Below are positions 7,395-15,559 of a stretch of 32,777 bases of DNA, one piece after another (positions within the stretch are counted from its first letter, which is position 1; each line of letters opens with the position of its first letter). The notes beneath the pieces were generated by a model. That model did no database searches. It saw only the letters and a list, made by a program, of their open reading frames with translations, and was not told the DNA's origin. Source of the DNA: Acidiferrobacteraceae bacterium (GTDB lineage: Bacteria > Pseudomonadota > Gammaproteobacteria > Arenicellales > UBA868); NCBI GenBank assembly GCA_002724185.1, contig PBOB01000086.1:1-32777 (forward strand), given 5' to 3'. The position numbers and the translations under genes were made by a program.

Positions 7395-8489
7395 TCAAAA
7401 TGAAATAATGCTTCTAGCAACCTCGCCAGCAACTAACGCTCTAAATGCATCATTGATGCGGTCGAGTGGATAGCTTCTGCTGATCAGCGGATCTATTTGT
7501 ATTTTTCCATCTAGATAGAGTTTAGTCAGTAGCGGAAGATCTACCCATGGGCGAGCACCTCCATACCAAGAGCCGGTAATTGTTTTCTCCCCCCTGGGAA
7601 GGGAAAGAGCGTTGATCGAAAACTCCTTTTGCTCCGGAGCCATTCCAACCATTACTAGTGTTCCACCAGGGCCGAGCATGTCATATGCCTGACGGACAGT
7701 GGAAACATTACCTACAGCTTCAAAAGCATAGTCTACCCCTCCCCCTGATATTTCAACTACTTCTTTAGTTGCATCGATTTTGGATGAGTTAATACAGTTC
7801 GTAGCTCCAAATAATTTTGCATATTCAAGTTTATTGTCTAGCATATCCACCGCAATAATCTTTCTGGCTCCTCGGAGTGCAGCCCCTTGAATAATATTCA
7901 ATCCTACACCTCCGCATCCAAGAACCATAACGGTTGCCCCTGCAGAAAGTTGTGCCGTGTTTACCACAGCGCCAATGCCGGTCATAACCGCACAGCCAGC
8001 TAGACATGCTTTGTCAAGTGGCATCTCGTCCGATACAGGCACGGCTCCTGACTCAGGGACCACCGCATATTCAGCAAAACATGCGGTTCGTGAGAAATGA
8101 TGTAGGATCGATCCATTTTTACTGAGTCGGCTAGTACCGTCAAACATCGTATTTCTTGGTGTTGCAATGCCATTACAAAGCACAGGCCTGCCAATAACGC
8201 AGTAATGACAGACGCCGCAATTAGCGCGGAAGTTAAGAATAACACCCTGACCAGGAGAAACACGGGTTACATCTGGCCCTATTCGTTCAACGATACCAGC
8301 GCCCTCATGCCCAAGGACTGCTGGTAATGGATGCTGCCATTCACCGTTAATAATATGGTAGTCCGAGTAACAGACGCCTGCCGCAACCATGCGTATTAGC
8401 ACTTCACCAGACGCTGGTTCAGCAAGGTCAATAGTTTCAACTACAAGCGGTTGGCCAGTTTCATATAATATTGCTGCGTTAACTTTCAA
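7395..8489 (-). CDS. Zinc-dependent alcohol dehydrogenase (MDR)
   Basis: This is a medium-chain dehydrogenase/reductase that oxidises an alcohol to an aldehyde or ketone with NAD. Catalytic zinc ligands are C40 (GVCYSD), H61 (GHEGAG) and C166 (LAGCAVMTG). The structural zinc site is C91, C94, C97 and C105 (CGVCHYC ... VLC). The nucleotide loop GCGGVG is followed by an Asp in IIAVDM, which favours NAD over NADP. The length of 364 and the LAGCAVMTGIGAV pattern place it near the class-III-like group that includes formaldehyde/glutathione and NDMA-dependent enzymes; the substrate is unknown. The start is TTG at 8489, supported by GGAGG eight bases upstream. It follows the flavin monooxygenase gene by 40 bases on the same strand and probably shares its transcript. 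Confidence 0.9.
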   Translation of the reverse strand: MKVNAAILYETGQPLVVETIDLAEPASGEVLIRMVAAGVCYSDYHIINGEWQHPLPAVLGHEGAGIVERIGPDVTRVSPGQGVILNFRANCGVCHYCVIGRPVLCNGIATPRNTMFDGTSRLSKNGSILHHFSRTACFAEYAVVPESGAVPVSDEMPLDKACLAGCAVMTGIGAVVNTAQLSAGATVMVLGCGGVGLNIIQGAALRGARKIIAVDMLDNKLEYAKLFGATNCINSSKIDATKEVVEISGGGVDYAFEAVGNVSTVRQAYDMLGPGGTLVMVGMAPEQKEFSINALSLPRGEKTITGSWYGGARPWVDLPLLTKLYLDGKIQIDPLISRSYPLDRINDAFRALVAGEVARSIISF

Positions 8490-8529
8490 GATGGTATCCT
8501 CCGCATCATTAAGTGTGTTCGCGGCTTGT

Positions 8530-9543
8530 CTAGATTGCTCGTAAGCGAGGCAACAGCTCTTTGGAGAGCAATTCCATACTTTCGAACGAAAGCTCCGCAG
8601 GCATTCCGGCCCAGTGAGTTCTAATTAATAAGTGATTAATTCCAAACTCTTCCCAGTATGGTCGAAGCTGGTCATAACAGTCGTCAGGCGAGCCCAAAAT
8701 AAATCGATCGCGCGCTAAGTTACTCAGCGTTTTCGCAAAGTTTTCATTATCGGGCATAACTTTATCTTGGCCCCAGCGTCTGTAATCGTGATATTTTCCT
8801 TGTAAGAATGGTCCAGCTTTCTCGAGAGCAGATGTACGATCTTTTGCACAATATACCTCTTTCAAGATCGGAAGTTCACTCGGAAAGTTTTTGCCAGCTG
8901 CTTCCAAAGCGGCTCGGTAAATTCTCATATGTCGTCGAATAGTTTTAATAGTCGAATGTGGATTAAGCATCCATGCATCACTCATGCGTGCTGCTCGTTT
9001 TATTGCAGCTTCGTTATTTGCTGCAATCCAAATAGGAGGGTACGGTTCTTGAACAGGTCGAAGATTCATTCGCACATTATCTAGAGAACAGGTCTCCCCG
9101 TTATGAGTCACTGAATCTTCTGTCCACAACTTACGAATTAATGTTAGATACTCCTCGAAGCGCTTGGCTCGAACTCCCTTTGGTACTGCGAACGCGTTAA
9201 ATTCAACAGCGCGGTATCCCAAACCAACTCCAAAAACTAGACGACCCTTCGCAATAATATCTAAGGTAGCTATCGTCTCAGCGGTGTAGACTGGGTTATG
9301 CAAGTTAAGCAGCAGAATTCCAAGCCCGATAGTTAAATCTCCAGCCTCTGGAATTAAGCGAGCTAGGAAAGGAACAACTTGAAGAGCCTGATTATTACCT
9401 TCGTTTAGATAATGCTGGCCCGAAAATACTGAATCCCAGCCATAGTCACGAATGTGATGAACCATTGAGATCTGCTCATCAAGTGCAATAACCATATCTG
9501 TAGTGAGATGATGTTGGTTTGTTAAATATAGCCCAACTTTCAT
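8530..9543 (-). CDS. LLM-class flavin-dependent monooxygenase
   Basis: This is a luciferase-like TIM-barrel oxidoreductase that uses reduced FMN or F420. The N-terminal MKVGLYLTNQHH strand, the long GLGILLLNLHNP segment, the GRLVFGVGLGYR loop and PPIWIAANN are typical of the family. The length of 337 is normal and there is no signal peptide. The substrate cannot be deduced. The gene begins 81 bases after the fabF stop and precedes the zinc dehydrogenase by 40 bases on the same strand. It may be transcribed with the fatty-acid genes by read-through, or form its own two-gene unit. In related genomes the place after fabF is usually taken by pabC, mltG and tmk. Confidence 0.85.
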   Translation of the reverse strand: MKVGLYLTNQHHLTTDMVIALDEQISMVHHIRDYGWDSVFSGQHYLNEGNNQALQVVPFLARLIPEAGDLTIGLGILLLNLHNPVYTAETIATLDIIAKGRLVFGVGLGYRAVEFNAFAVPKGVRAKRFEEYLTLIRKLWTEDSVTHNGETCSLDNVRMNLRPVQEPYPPIWIAANNEAAIKRAARMSDAWMLNPHSTIKTIRRHMRIYRAALEAAGKNFPSELPILKEVYCAKDRTSALEKAGPFLQGKYHDYRRWGQDKVMPDNENFAKTLSNLARDRFILGSPDDCYDQLRPYWEEFGINHLLIRTHWAGMPAELSFESMELLSKELLPRLRAI

Positions 9544-9624
9544 TGCAAAATTCGATTGTTGAAGATGTAGGTGAACGAAAAGACACTTGCGCCATCGAGC
9601 ACAACATTTAGTAGCAAAAGAATG

Positions 9625-10866
9625 TCATGCTGCGAAACTCCGGAACGCTAAAGTTCCATTTGTTCCTCCGAAGCCAAATGAATTTGATAGAGCGGTTTTA
9701 ATTTTTGTTTCACGTGCATTATGTGGAACATAGTCGAGATCGCACTCCGGATCAGGATTATCAAGATTAATTGTTGGTGGAACAACTCCGTAATAAATTG
9801 ATAGGACAGTTGCTACGGCCTCAACACCGCCTGCCGCTCCGAGAAGATGACCGATCATTGATTTATTGGAGCTAATTGCCAACTTGGCTCCAGTTTGATG
9901 AAAGCACTGTTTGATGGCTAATGTCTCAGCGACATCACCTAATGGAGTCGATGTGCCATGTGCATTTATATAGTCTACTTCCTCCGGGTTAATCGACCCA
10001 TCCTTCATTGCGGAATACATACACCGCGCAGCTCCTTCGCCACCTGGCGAAGGTTGAGTCATATGATTCGCATCTGCGCTCATACCAAACCCAGCTAGCT
10101 CAGCATAAATACGAGCTCCACGCGATTTTGCACTATCGAGCTCTTCCAGGACGACGGCTCCAGAGCCTTCGCCCAATACAAATCCATCTCTGTCTCGATC
10201 GAACGGCCTACTCGCTTCTTTAGGGTTTTTGTTATTACTACTTAGAGCTCGCGCTGCTGTAAATCCTGCAACTGTACTAGGAGTTACAGATGCCTCGGTA
10301 CCCCCCGCGATCATGATGTCAGCATCTCCGTACGCTATCAGCCGGGCAGCAATTCCAATGCAATGAGTTCCAGTAGTGCATGCGGTAGTAATTGCGAGAT
10401 TTGGCCCTTTAAGCCCGAGTTCAATTGAAAGGTCGCCTGAGACCATATTGATGATGCTTGAAGGTATATAGAAAGGCGAAACCTTTTTCTGTTCTACAGA
10501 CATTGCAATCGTGGTGTTCTCTATAGTTTCGATTCCGCCGATACCTGCTCCGATTAAGACGCCTACTCTTTCGCGAACTTTATCTGATAGTTGAATGCCA
10601 GAATCATCGAAGGCCTCAAGTCCACTGCACATTCCAAGCTGGATAACGCGATCCATACGTCGAATATTTCGTGGTGTCAGTCGCTTTTCAGGACAAAAAT
10701 CGGTTATCTCACCAGCGCTCTGGGCTGGCAGGCCGAGTGGATTGAATCGAGTAATTGTTCCCAAGCCACTGACACCAGATGTAAGCGCGTGCCAGAATTC
10801 ATTTACAGAATTGCCGTTTGGTGCAATGCAGCCTAAGCCTGTAATAACAACCCTTCTTTTGCTCAC
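9625..10866 (-). CDS. fabF: Beta-ketoacyl-ACP synthase II
   Basis: FabF condenses malonyl-ACP with acyl-ACP in the cytosol to lengthen fatty acids. The catalytic triad is complete and at the E. coli-like positions: C163 in TACTTGTH, H303 in NAHGTSTPLGD and H340 in SNKSMIGHLLGA. The glycine-rich C-terminal NSFGFGGTN loop is intact. The length of 413 is standard. The start is GTG at 10866 with a modest AGG upstream. It directly follows acpP (71-base gap) in the rpmF-plsX-fabG-acpP-fabF series. No ketoacyl synthase III is seen here, so FabF cannot start chains from acetyl-CoA on its own and an initiating enzyme must be encoded elsewhere. Confidence 0.97.
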   Translation of the reverse strand: MSKRRVVITGLGCIAPNGNSVNEFWHALTSGVSGLGTITRFNPLGLPAQSAGEITDFCPEKRLTPRNIRRMDRVIQLGMCSGLEAFDDSGIQLSDKVRERVGVLIGAGIGGIETIENTTIAMSVEQKKVSPFYIPSSIINMVSGDLSIELGLKGPNLAITTACTTGTHCIGIAARLIAYGDADIMIAGGTEASVTPSTVAGFTAARALSSNNKNPKEASRPFDRDRDGFVLGEGSGAVVLEELDSAKSRGARIYAELAGFGMSADANHMTQPSPGGEGAARCMYSAMKDGSINPEEVDYINAHGTSTPLGDVAETLAIKQCFHQTGAKLAISSNKSMIGHLLGAAGGVEAVATVLSIYYGVVPPTINLDNPDPECDLDYVPHNARETKIKTALSNSFGFGGTNGTLAFRSFAA

Positions 10867-10937
10867 GAAATAGCCTGTTTAGTGTAGGCCTCCGCTGTTA
10901 TGCTCATGCGCAGCCTCCTACAAAAAATCCGTTCTAG

Positions 10938-11174
10938 CTATGAGGTATTTGATTCGACGAAGCTAATGGCTTGCTTCACCGTTGTAATATTCTCAGCTTC
11001 GTCATCAGGAATCTCTACATCAAATTCTTCTTCAAGAGCCATAACTAGCTCTACGGTATCTAAAGAATCGGCACCTAGATCGTCTACGAACGATGCATCT
11101 TGCGTTACCTGCTCATCCGAGACACCGAGTTGTTCGACGATTATTTTTTTTACCCTTTCTTCTATGCTGCTCAT
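10938..11174 (-). CDS. acpP: Acyl carrier protein
   Basis: AcpP carries growing acyl chains on a 4'-phosphopantetheine attached to S37 of the DSL motif ([18 protein letters not shown]). The 78-residue, very acidic four-helix protein is of standard length and sequence. GGGAGG lies upstream of the ATG at 11174. A 242-base gap separates it from fabG, larger than the other gaps in the cluster, so acpP may have its own promoter for the high expression this protein needs; TATACT on the minus strand in that gap is a possible -10, but no good -35 was found. Confidence 0.97.
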   Translation of the reverse strand: MSSIEERVKKIIVEQLGVSDEQVTQDASFVDDLGADSLDTVELVMALEEEFDVEIPDDEAENITTVKQAISFVESNTS

Positions 11175-11416
11175 CGCTGACTCACCCTCCCGATTAAGCC
11201 TCCCCGTTGTTCAAGAACAAACTGAAGGAAGTCCATAATATTTGGTCGACATACTGGATCGCGCATTAAACAATATTCGGCCCTCTAAGTCCATTGATAA
11301 GGCTCCATTCATAGCTGCCAGCTAGACCGAAAGCCACAGTTTAGCTATATCTGCGGCTGGAATCCGCTACCCGATTATTGAGTATACTATGATCTGTGCA
11401 ATCTAACCTATTGTTT

Positions 11417-12166
11417 TTATGATGAAAGATGGAGACCACCATTTATATGTATGACCTGCCCCGTAATATACGAGGCTTCTGGTGAAACTAGGTATACGAC
11501 AAGGCTAGCAATCTCCGCTGGTGTTCCGAAACGACTAAGAGGGATCTGGCTAGCTAAATTGGCTTGCTGTTGATCCGACAATGCCGCCGTCATATCAGTT
11601 TCGATAAATCCCGGCGCGACCACGTTACATGAAATATTCCTAGGAGCTAGCTCCAATGCCAGAGACTTTGTGAACCCAATTAAGCCGGCTTTTGCAGCTG
11701 CGTAATTAGCCTGTCCTGCGTTACCCGATGAGCCAACTACCGATCCTACATTCACTATTTTTCCCTTCTTCGCACGTATCATTCCCCTTGTGCACGCTCG
11801 CACCAGACGAAATGCAGCCGATAGGTTAACCTCAATAACACTATCCCATTGCTGATCTACCATACGCGCAGTTAGACCATCACTGGTGATGCCGGCGTTA
11901 TTGATAAGGATGGAAATGCTACCATGGTTAGACTCAATAGTTCTCACTATATCTGTAATCTGATCGCGAGTTTCTAGGTTCAAGACGACTCCTTCCCCGG
12001 ATATTTGCCTCGTTGCAAATTCTGTTGTGATCGCGGCAGCGCCACCTGAACTGGTTGCGGTTCCAACCACATATGCACCTTGATTTGACAATGCGAGCGC
12101 TATTGCTTTACCAATTCCCCTACTGGCTCCTGTAACTAAAGCTGTCTCACCTTCTAATCGGAACAT
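11417..12166 (-). CDS. fabG: 3-oxoacyl-ACP reductase
   Basis: FabG reduces beta-ketoacyl-ACP with NADPH in the fatty-acid elongation cycle. It is a short-chain dehydrogenase of 249 residues with the nucleotide loop TGASRGIG (12-19), NNAG (89-92), and the catalytic residues N114, S142, Y155 and K159 (GSVVGSSGNAGQ, then NYAAAKAG), spaced as in E. coli FabG. The start at 12166 has AAGG about 11 bases upstream. Its upstream neighbour is plsX after only 39 bases. In most relatives fabH and fabD lie between these two genes; neither gene nor any remnant fits in this gap. Confidence 0.95.
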   Translation of the reverse strand: MFRLEGETALVTGASRGIGKAIALALSNQGAYVVGTATSSGGAAAITTEFATRQISGEGVVLNLETRDQITDIVRTIESNHGSISILINNAGITSDGLTARMVDQQWDSVIEVNLSAAFRLVRACTRGMIRAKKGKIVNVGSVVGSSGNAGQANYAAAKAGLIGFTKSLALELAPRNISCNVVAPGFIETDMTAALSDQQQANLASQIPLSRFGTPAEIASLVVYLVSPEASYITGQVIHINGGLHLSS

Positions 12167-12205
12167 AAGCTATGATAACCTTGTTTGGAATATTTCCTAG
12201 TTGTT

Positions 12206-13225
12206 CTAGTTGGCAATCGCAACAAAGTTGAGTTGACTCAGTTCTTCGCCTATATGGCCTATTAGATTTGTATTAACAACTCTGCGAGCAACGTCAATTG
12301 CATGGGCAAAAGCTATGGTGTCAGCGCTTCCATGACTCTTGATCACAGCACCTTGTAGTCCCAGCAGGACCGCTCCGTTATATCGTCGGTGATCTATGTG
12401 TTCGAAAATTGATTGCAAGGCTGGCGAGGCAACTTTCCCAGCTATTTTGGCATAGGCATTCTTAGTGAAAACTTCTCTTGTGATTTTTGTAAGCATTTGA
12501 GCTAAGCCCTCACTGGTCTTCAACGCAACATTACCAGAAAACCCATCACACACAATAATATCGGTATCACCAGTGAATATTGCGTCGCCTTCTACGAAAC
12601 CTTTATAGTGTAGAGTGGAAGAGCGAAAAAGTTCAGCTGCTTCTTTGACCGTTTCGTTTCCTTTGATTTCCTCTATTCCGATGTTTAGAAGCCCAACGCT
12701 TGGATTTTCAATACCATCCAGATAGCGCACCATGATGCTTGCCATCACCCCGAACTGAAATAGCAAAGAGGCAGAACATGCGATATTAGCGCCTAAATCC
12801 ATCATATGCACCTGGCCTTCCGCGCGCGGGAGGGTTCCGCAAATTGCGGGCCGATGTATACCATCTAATGTTTTTAGAACAAATTTTGATATGGCCATAA
12901 GTGCGCCAGTGTTACCTGCACTAACGCAAGCATCAGCTTCGCCGGCATGGACTAAATCAATGGCTATGCGCATAGACGATTTTTTCTTAAATCTTAGGGC
13001 TGCAGATGGCGCTTCGTCCATATCTACGTATTGGATTGCATCGACTAGTCGAAGTCGTGATCTATCATAGGCATCTCGGATCCGGTGAGCTATTTCTTGT
13101 TCAGGGCCAACTAGGAGTATTGACAGATCTGAGTTTGCTTCGAGACTGCTAAGTACAGCAGGTAAAGTCACTGATAGCCCGCCTTCTCCCCCAATAGCAT
13201 CTACAGCCACCGTAGTTGCGCTCAT
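12206..13225 (-). CDS. plsX: Phosphate acyltransferase PlsX
   Basis: PlsX converts acyl-ACP to acyl-phosphate, the donor for PlsY in phospholipid synthesis, and works at the membrane surface. Family marks are VAVDAIGGEGG at the N-terminus, SAGNTGALMA, MDLGANIACSA, GLLNIGIEEIKGN and VCDGFSGNVALKTSEG. The length of 339 is near the usual 330-355. The start at 13225 has AGGGG upstream. It follows rpmF by 59 bases, the conserved rpmF-plsX pair that links ribosome and membrane synthesis. One oddity is that E. coli-type GGDxGP near the N-terminus reads GGEGG here. Confidence 0.95.
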   Translation of the reverse strand: MSATTVAVDAIGGEGGLSVTLPAVLSSLEANSDLSILLVGPEQEIAHRIRDAYDRSRLRLVDAIQYVDMDEAPSAALRFKKKSSMRIAIDLVHAGEADACVSAGNTGALMAISKFVLKTLDGIHRPAICGTLPRAEGQVHMMDLGANIACSASLLFQFGVMASIMVRYLDGIENPSVGLLNIGIEEIKGNETVKEAAELFRSSTLHYKGFVEGDAIFTGDTDIIVCDGFSGNVALKTSEGLAQMLTKITREVFTKNAYAKIAGKVASPALQSIFEHIDHRRYNGAVLLGLQGAVIKSHGSADTIAFAHAIDVARRVVNTNLIGHIGEELSQLNFVAIAN

Positions 13226-13284
13226 ATCAAGCCCCTTAATGCACTGATCGCGCAGCCGTAACGCTGCCCAGTTCTGTGTTTAGG

Positions 13285-13470
13285 CTATTCTTCTGACGCC
13301 TTTTCTCTTCGAATTTTATTACCACGATAGAATCCGTCCGGTGTAATGTGGTGACGCCTATGCAATTCTCCCGTAACAGCATCAATTGACAAAGCTGGCT
13401 TATTAAGAGCGTCATGCGAGCGACGCATGCCACGTTTTGACGGAGTTTTTCTATTTTGTTGTACAGCCAT
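13285..13470 (-). CDS. rpmF: 50S ribosomal protein L32
   Basis: L32 is a small basic protein of the large ribosomal subunit. The sequence [20 protein letters not shown] is the typical proteobacterial start, with the [24 protein letters not shown] centre intact; the 61-residue length is standard. AGGAAA precedes the ATG at 13470. It heads the plsX-fab cluster. The YceD/DUF177 gene that normally lies just before rpmF in proteobacteria is absent: the next gene upstream is maf, divergent, with a gap of only 117 bases to its chosen start. Confidence 0.97.
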   Translation of the reverse strand: MAVQQNRKTPSKRGMRRSHDALNKPALSIDAVTGELHRRHHITPDGFYRGNKIRREKASEE

Positions 13471-13508
13471 GATTCATTTCCTGCTCTAATACCGAGGGGT
13501 TCGAGAAC

Positions 13509-13537
13509 TTGACCTGGCAGCTAATCAGGTCTACATA
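13509..13537 (+). promoter_or_regulatory. Weak candidate promoter for maf
   Basis: TTGACC (13509-13514), a 17-base spacer and TACATA (13532-13537) point at maf. The -35 is good and the -10 is poor. It lies in the short divergent gap between rpmF and maf, where a promoter for each gene is expected. No clear minus-strand counterpart was found. Confidence 0.3.
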
Positions 13538-13587
13538 GTAACTTAACTTGGTTGCAATGATATGTGTTCAACGTAAAGGTGTCAAAA

Positions 13588-14175
13588 ATGCCGACAAATA
13601 AACAGCTTGTTCTTGCATCTTCATCGCCGTTTCGGCGAAGCCTTCTTGCTCAGTTATTGATAGAATTCACCGTTATTATACCGAATATAGACGAGTCACC
13701 ACAGATTGGCGAAATGCCCTGGGATTTAGTCGAGCGGTTGTCCGTAGCTAAGGCGCATGCTGTATTGAGTAAAGCACCAAATTCATTAATCATTGGCTCT
13801 GACCAAGTATCTGTAAATGATGGTGTTATAGTAGGAAAGCCTTCGAATCGCCAAGATGCCATTAATCAGCTCATGGCCGCCTCAGGGAAAACAATCGATC
13901 TCTTTACTGGTGTTGCATTAATTGATTCTGACACTGGAGACACCAAATCCGAAGTGGTCAAATTTAGTGTCGATTTTCGAAAATTAACACTCGATATGAT
14001 TGATCGCTACCTAATCAAAGAGCAGCCTTTTGGTAGCTGCGGAAGCCTTCAGGCAGATGGATTGGGTATTGCGCTTCTTAATCGACTGAGGGGTGACGAT
14101 CCAACAGCATTAATTGGGCTCCCGCTCACAGTTCTCGTTCGAATGCTGGAAGCAGCAGATTATCAGATAATTTAG
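13588..14175 (+). CDS. Maf-family nucleotide pyrophosphatase, YceF type
   Basis: Maf proteins hydrolyse non-canonical nucleoside triphosphates to monophosphates. The YceF subgroup prefers 7-methyl-GTP. The sequence shows LVLASSSPFRRSLLAQL at the N-terminus, the catalytic Asp in IIGSDQVSV with GKP downstream, and SCGSLQADGLGIAL, all matching YceF more than the TTP-specific YhdE. I chose the ATG at 13588, which has AAAGG upstream; a GTG at 13564 would add eight residues with no good site. That gives 195 residues, the family norm. It is divergent from rpmF, as yceF is from the yceD-rpmF region in E. coli, and abuts the stop of the Rieske gene with no gap. Confidence 0.92.
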   Translation: MPTNKQLVLASSSPFRRSLLAQLLIEFTVIIPNIDESPQIGEMPWDLVERLSVAKAHAVLSKAPNSLIIGSDQVSVNDGVIVGKPSNRQDAINQLMAASGKTIDLFTGVALIDSDTGDTKSEVVKFSVDFRKLTLDMIDRYLIKEQPFGSCGSLQADGLGIALLNRLRGDDPTALIGLPLTVLVRMLEAADYQII

Positions 14176-14601
14176 CTATTTTGGGTTTTCAGAAAAGATA
14201 TTCTTTTCTGGCGAGTCGTAAACTAACCAATAATTTCTGTCGGTCAATAAGATAAATCGGTCATTCTCAGTGACTTGAATAGTTTCCAATGGCTTCCCAG
14301 CGCATGGCCCGCCGATACATTCGCCAGTAACCGCTTCGTATAAGGCGCCGTGTGTAGAGCAAATAATGCTTGCCTTATCGATATCAAAGAATGTTCCTTG
14401 GCTCCAGTCAAGCTCCAGCGCCAAATGGCTACAGCGGTTAATATAGGCAGCAACTCCAGAACTATGTCTCACTACAAACGCGGGCCATAGTTGACCTTCT
14501 CTTTGAACTTTAAATCGAAAGCCACGCCCGCCCACAACAAGCATAGCTCCAGTACAAATTCTGTCGGATAAAAAAGTGTCTTTTTCTGTAGAGCTAGGCA
14601 T
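14176..14601 (-). CDS. Rieske [2Fe-2S] protein
   Basis: This is a small ferredoxin-like protein carrying a Rieske iron-sulphur cluster, bound by CSHL (first Cys and His) and CSTHGALY (second Cys and His), followed by GECIGGPCAGKPLE. There is no signal peptide or membrane helix, so it is probably cytosolic, like dioxygenase ferredoxins. The ATG at 14601 overlaps the last bases of rluC (ATGCCTAG) and gives 141 residues; an upstream in-frame Met would lie deep inside rluC. A Rieske gene following rluC is a recurrent arrangement in Betaproteobacteria, usually with a HAD phosphatase gene between them, which is absent here. The electron partner is not known. The 3' end contains an AT-rich 8-bp inverted repeat (14191-14209). 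Confidence 0.88.
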   Translation of the reverse strand: MPSSTEKDTFLSDRICTGAMLVVGGRGFRFKVQREGQLWPAFVVRHSSGVAAYINRCSHLALELDWSQGTFFDIDKASIICSTHGALYEAVTGECIGGPCAGKPLETIQVTENDRFILLTDRNYWLVYDSPEKNIFSENPK

Positions 14602-15559
14602 CTGTTTTTCTAAGGTTTTGAAGGAATTGGTCAAGATCTGTTTCGAGAGGAGCTGATGCATGTATGGTTGCATCTCTTTTTGGGTGAGTTAGTCGCACAT
14701 CAGACGCATGCAAAAATAGCCGCCTGAGTCCAGATTGACGTTGTAAACGAGTGGCTCCACTTGTGCCATATTTGGTGTCACCAGCGACTGGATGTCCGAT
14801 AGCTGCAGCATGAGCACGTATCTGATGTGTACGCCCGGTTATTAGGTCAATTCGCATCAGTGAGTAATTCTCGAATCGCTCGACCGGAGTAAACATAGTA
14901 TGCGTTTTACGGCCGTCATCAATCACAAATGATCGTCGCTGATTTGCGCTGAGACGTCTAAATGCCAACGGATAGTTAATAGATTTTGCGCCGCCTACCC
15001 ACTTACCAGATAGTAGCGCGAGGTATTGTTTACGCACGTGTCCGCTATCATTGCCTCTTAGGAAACTATGCAGGCGTCGTAGAGCCTCTGGTTCTTTTGC
15101 AAGAATCAAGCATCCTGAAGTGTCTCGGTCAAGACGATGTACCAATTCTAGATACTTTTTCTGTTGATTTTGAAATCTAAGAATTTCGATGACGCCAGCT
15201 CTTAAGCCTGTACCTTGATGAACGGCGATGCCGGGAGGTTTGTTAATGATTAGCAGGTACTCGTCTTCGTACAATCGCTGTAAATCCAATTTCTGGAGGT
15301 GTAATGGAATTGGTACTGCTGTCTTGATATCTAGATTAATTGGAGGCAGTCTTACAATATCGCCGCCCTCCAGTTTTCGGTGAACGCGACTTCGAGAACC
15401 ATTGACTCGGACCTGCCCCCCACGAATGAGGCGATATACATGGCTCCTAGGTACCCTGCGCCAAAGACTAAGCAGATAGTTGTCAAGCCGCTGACCTACG
15501 GCACTTTTTGGCACATTTACATACTTTACAGGCGAATTTGACATGTTTTTTTGATTCAT
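14594..15559 (-). CDS. rluC: 23S rRNA pseudouridine synthase RluC
   Basis: RluC converts uridines 955, 2504 and 2580 of 23S rRNA (E. coli numbering) to pseudouridine. An S4 RNA-binding domain occupies about residues 20-75 (GQRLDNYLL ... GGQVRVNG), followed by the RsuA/RluA catalytic domain with D144 in HRLDRDTSG and the TGRTHQIRAH motif. The length of 321 matches E. coli RluC (319). The ATG at 15559 has no strong ribosome site, and a second ATG five codons later is possible. It is divergent from rne across a 630-base gap, the same rluC-rne arrangement as in E. coli and many relatives, and its stop overlaps the Rieske start. Confidence 0.95.
   Translation of the reverse strand: MNQKNMSNSPVKYVNVPKSAVGQRLDNYLLSLWRRVPRSHVYRLIRGGQVRVNGSRSRVHRKLEGGDIVRLPPINLDIKTAVPIPLHLQKLDLQRLYEDEYLLIINKPPGIAVHQGTGLRAGVIEILRFQNQQKKYLELVHRLDRDTSGCLILAKEPEALRRLHSFLRGNDSGHVRKQYLALLSGKWVGGAKSINYPLAFRRLSANQRRSFVIDDGRKTHTMFTPVERFENYSLMRIDLITGRTHQIRAHAAAIGHPVAGDTKYGTSGATRLQRQSGLRRLFLHASDVRLTHPKRDATIHASAPLETDLDQFLQNLRKTDA

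Noticed and set aside
14191-14209. AGAAAAGA/TCTTTTCT inverted repeat as a terminator of maf
   Set aside because: The stem is almost all A-T, lacks a T-tract and lies inside the Rieske coding sequence.
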